From Alphaproteobacteria bacterium (GTDB lineage: Bacteria; Pseudomonadota; Alphaproteobacteria; Rickettsiales; SXRF01): a stretch of DNA of 6,381 nucleotides. Where the stretch lies: positions 1 to 6,381 of the forward strand of contig JAFATP010000283.1 of assembly GCA_019243895.1 (NCBI GenBank), in the 5' to 3' direction. A program made the position numbers and the translations under genes. The notes beneath the pieces are model-generated. The model saw only the letters and a program-made list of their open reading frames with translations, was not told the DNA's origin and searched no databases. Of this stretch, positions 5,816-6,381 are shown one piece after another (the first letter of the stretch is position 1; every line of letters starts with the position of its first letter).

Positions 5816-6381
5816 TCAAGCGCCGCGCGGGCTGCGGCCGTCAACCGGCCTGGTCGCCTCGCTCCGGGCGGCAAGATCATGCATGATGCGTTTGACATGC
5901 GCGAAACTATACGCCTTGCCGAGCCCGGTGGGAATCACATAATCGGCGCGCGCGCGGCGATGCGCGTCCGCCAGCTGGCGCGCCAGCACCGCCTGTAACT
6001 TCTCCGGCGTCATATGCGGCCGCAGCAACGCGCGCTGCCGCTGAAGGAAGTGCGGCGCGGTGACGGCCACCGTCACATCCACGCGTTGATGCGCATCCGT
6101 TTCAAACAGCAGCGGGATGTCCAGCACCGTCACGCGCGCGCCCAGGCGCGCGGCGGCGGCGGCGAAACGCATCTCCTCGCGCGCCACCAACGGATGCAGG
6201 ACGCGCTCCAGCGCGGCAAGCGCGGCCTTGTCGCCGAACACGGCGCGGCCCAGCCGGGCGCGGTCAATGTGATGGCCCGTCAGCGCCTGCGGGAAAAGCG
6301 CGGCCACCGGCGCCACCCCCGCCCCGCCCTCGCCGAGCAGGCGGTGCACCACGGCATCGGCGCTGCAAATGCGTGCGCCGA
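5816..6381 (-). CDS. coaE: Dephospho-CoA kinase, N-terminus cut by window edge
   Basis: The last 187 residues are present; the start and the ATP-binding P-loop lie beyond the right edge. The enzyme catalyses the final step of coenzyme A synthesis, phosphorylating the ribose 3'-OH of dephospho-CoA in the cytoplasm. Family marks are SADAVVHRLLGEGG near the edge, the ALERVLHPLV segment, VLDIPLLFET (the core strand and loop of the kinase), RQRALLRPHMTPEKLQAVLARQ with its lid arginine, and the ending ARADYVIPTG. In most relatives the first motif reads DAD; here its first Asp is Ser, while the second Asp, which I take to be the catalytic one, remains. The frame has no stop from the edge to the TGA at 5816-5818; the GTG codons at 6350-6352 and 6347-6349 lie inside the domain and are not starts. 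The gene is followed after 12 bases by dnaQ, a common pairing in alphaproteobacteria. Confidence 0.93.
   Translation of the reverse strand, partial: GARICSADAVVHRLLGEGGAGVAPVAALFPQALTGHHIDRARLGRAVFGDKAALAALERVLHPLVAREEMRFAAAAARLGARVTVLDIPLLFETDAHQRVDVTVAVTAPHFLQRQRALLRPHMTPEKLQAVLARQLADAHRRARADYVIPTGLGKAYSFAHVKRIMHDLAARSEATRPVDGRSPRGA

Noticed and set aside
5354..5998. Plus-strand open frame of 214 codons opposite dnaQ and coaE
   Set aside because: It lies antisense to two complete conserved reading frames and shows no motif of its own.
1..6381. Mobile elements, CRISPR repeats, tRNA or rRNA genes, toxin-antitoxin or phage genes
   Set aside because: Almost all of the window is accounted for by eight conserved housekeeping or signalling genes; the only non-coding stretch is 12 bases (5804-5815), and I saw no repeats or RNA gene signatures.

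Overview
The window looks like ordinary chromosomal DNA of an alphaproteobacterium. It is GC-rich (roughly 65% by eye), and the pairing of a TimA (Tim44-like) protein with a MltA lipoprotein and a small Smr protein, plus a dnaQ-coaE pair nearby, is a recognisable alphaproteobacterial arrangement. Several proteins also carry signatures I associate with that class, such as the HGTVT-type CCA enzyme and an EnvZ-like kinase with an SHDLRTPLTRMK phosphorylation box. I cannot place it below class level.

Layout, plus strand (1-5127): six genes run head to tail with no intergenic base at all. They are the 3' part of timA (cut by the window edge), mltA (a lytic transglycosylase lipoprotein), smr (a small Smr-domain protein), an OmpR-family response regulator, its membrane sensor kinase, and a class II CCA-adding/poly(A) polymerase family nucleotidyltransferase. 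Every junction is a start/stop overlap: bases 449, 1528-1531, 1884-1890, 2579-2582 and 3883-3886. I see no promoter or terminator inside the block. It therefore reads as one translationally coupled transcript whose promoter lies left of the window.

Layout, minus strand (5105-6381): coaE (dephospho-CoA kinase, N-terminus cut by the right edge) is followed after 12 bases by dnaQ (the proofreading exonuclease subunit of DNA polymerase III). dnaQ converges on the CCA gene, and the two coding ends overlap by 23 bases.

How the genes may work together: TimA and MltA act at the envelope (membrane protein handling and peptidoglycan turnover). The two-component pair reports a periplasmic signal to transcription. 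The CCA enzyme, DnaQ, CoaE and Smr are nucleic-acid and cofactor housekeeping. The placement of the two-component system directly behind the envelope genes hints at an envelope signal, but that is inference.

I found no mobile element, RNA gene, CRISPR array, long repeat or evident new system. The observations most worth checking are a catalytic Asp-to-Glu change in the nucleotidyltransferase (Glu53), the fully overlapped six-gene chain that embeds a two-component system, and an Asp-to-Ser change next to the catalytic Asp of CoaE.
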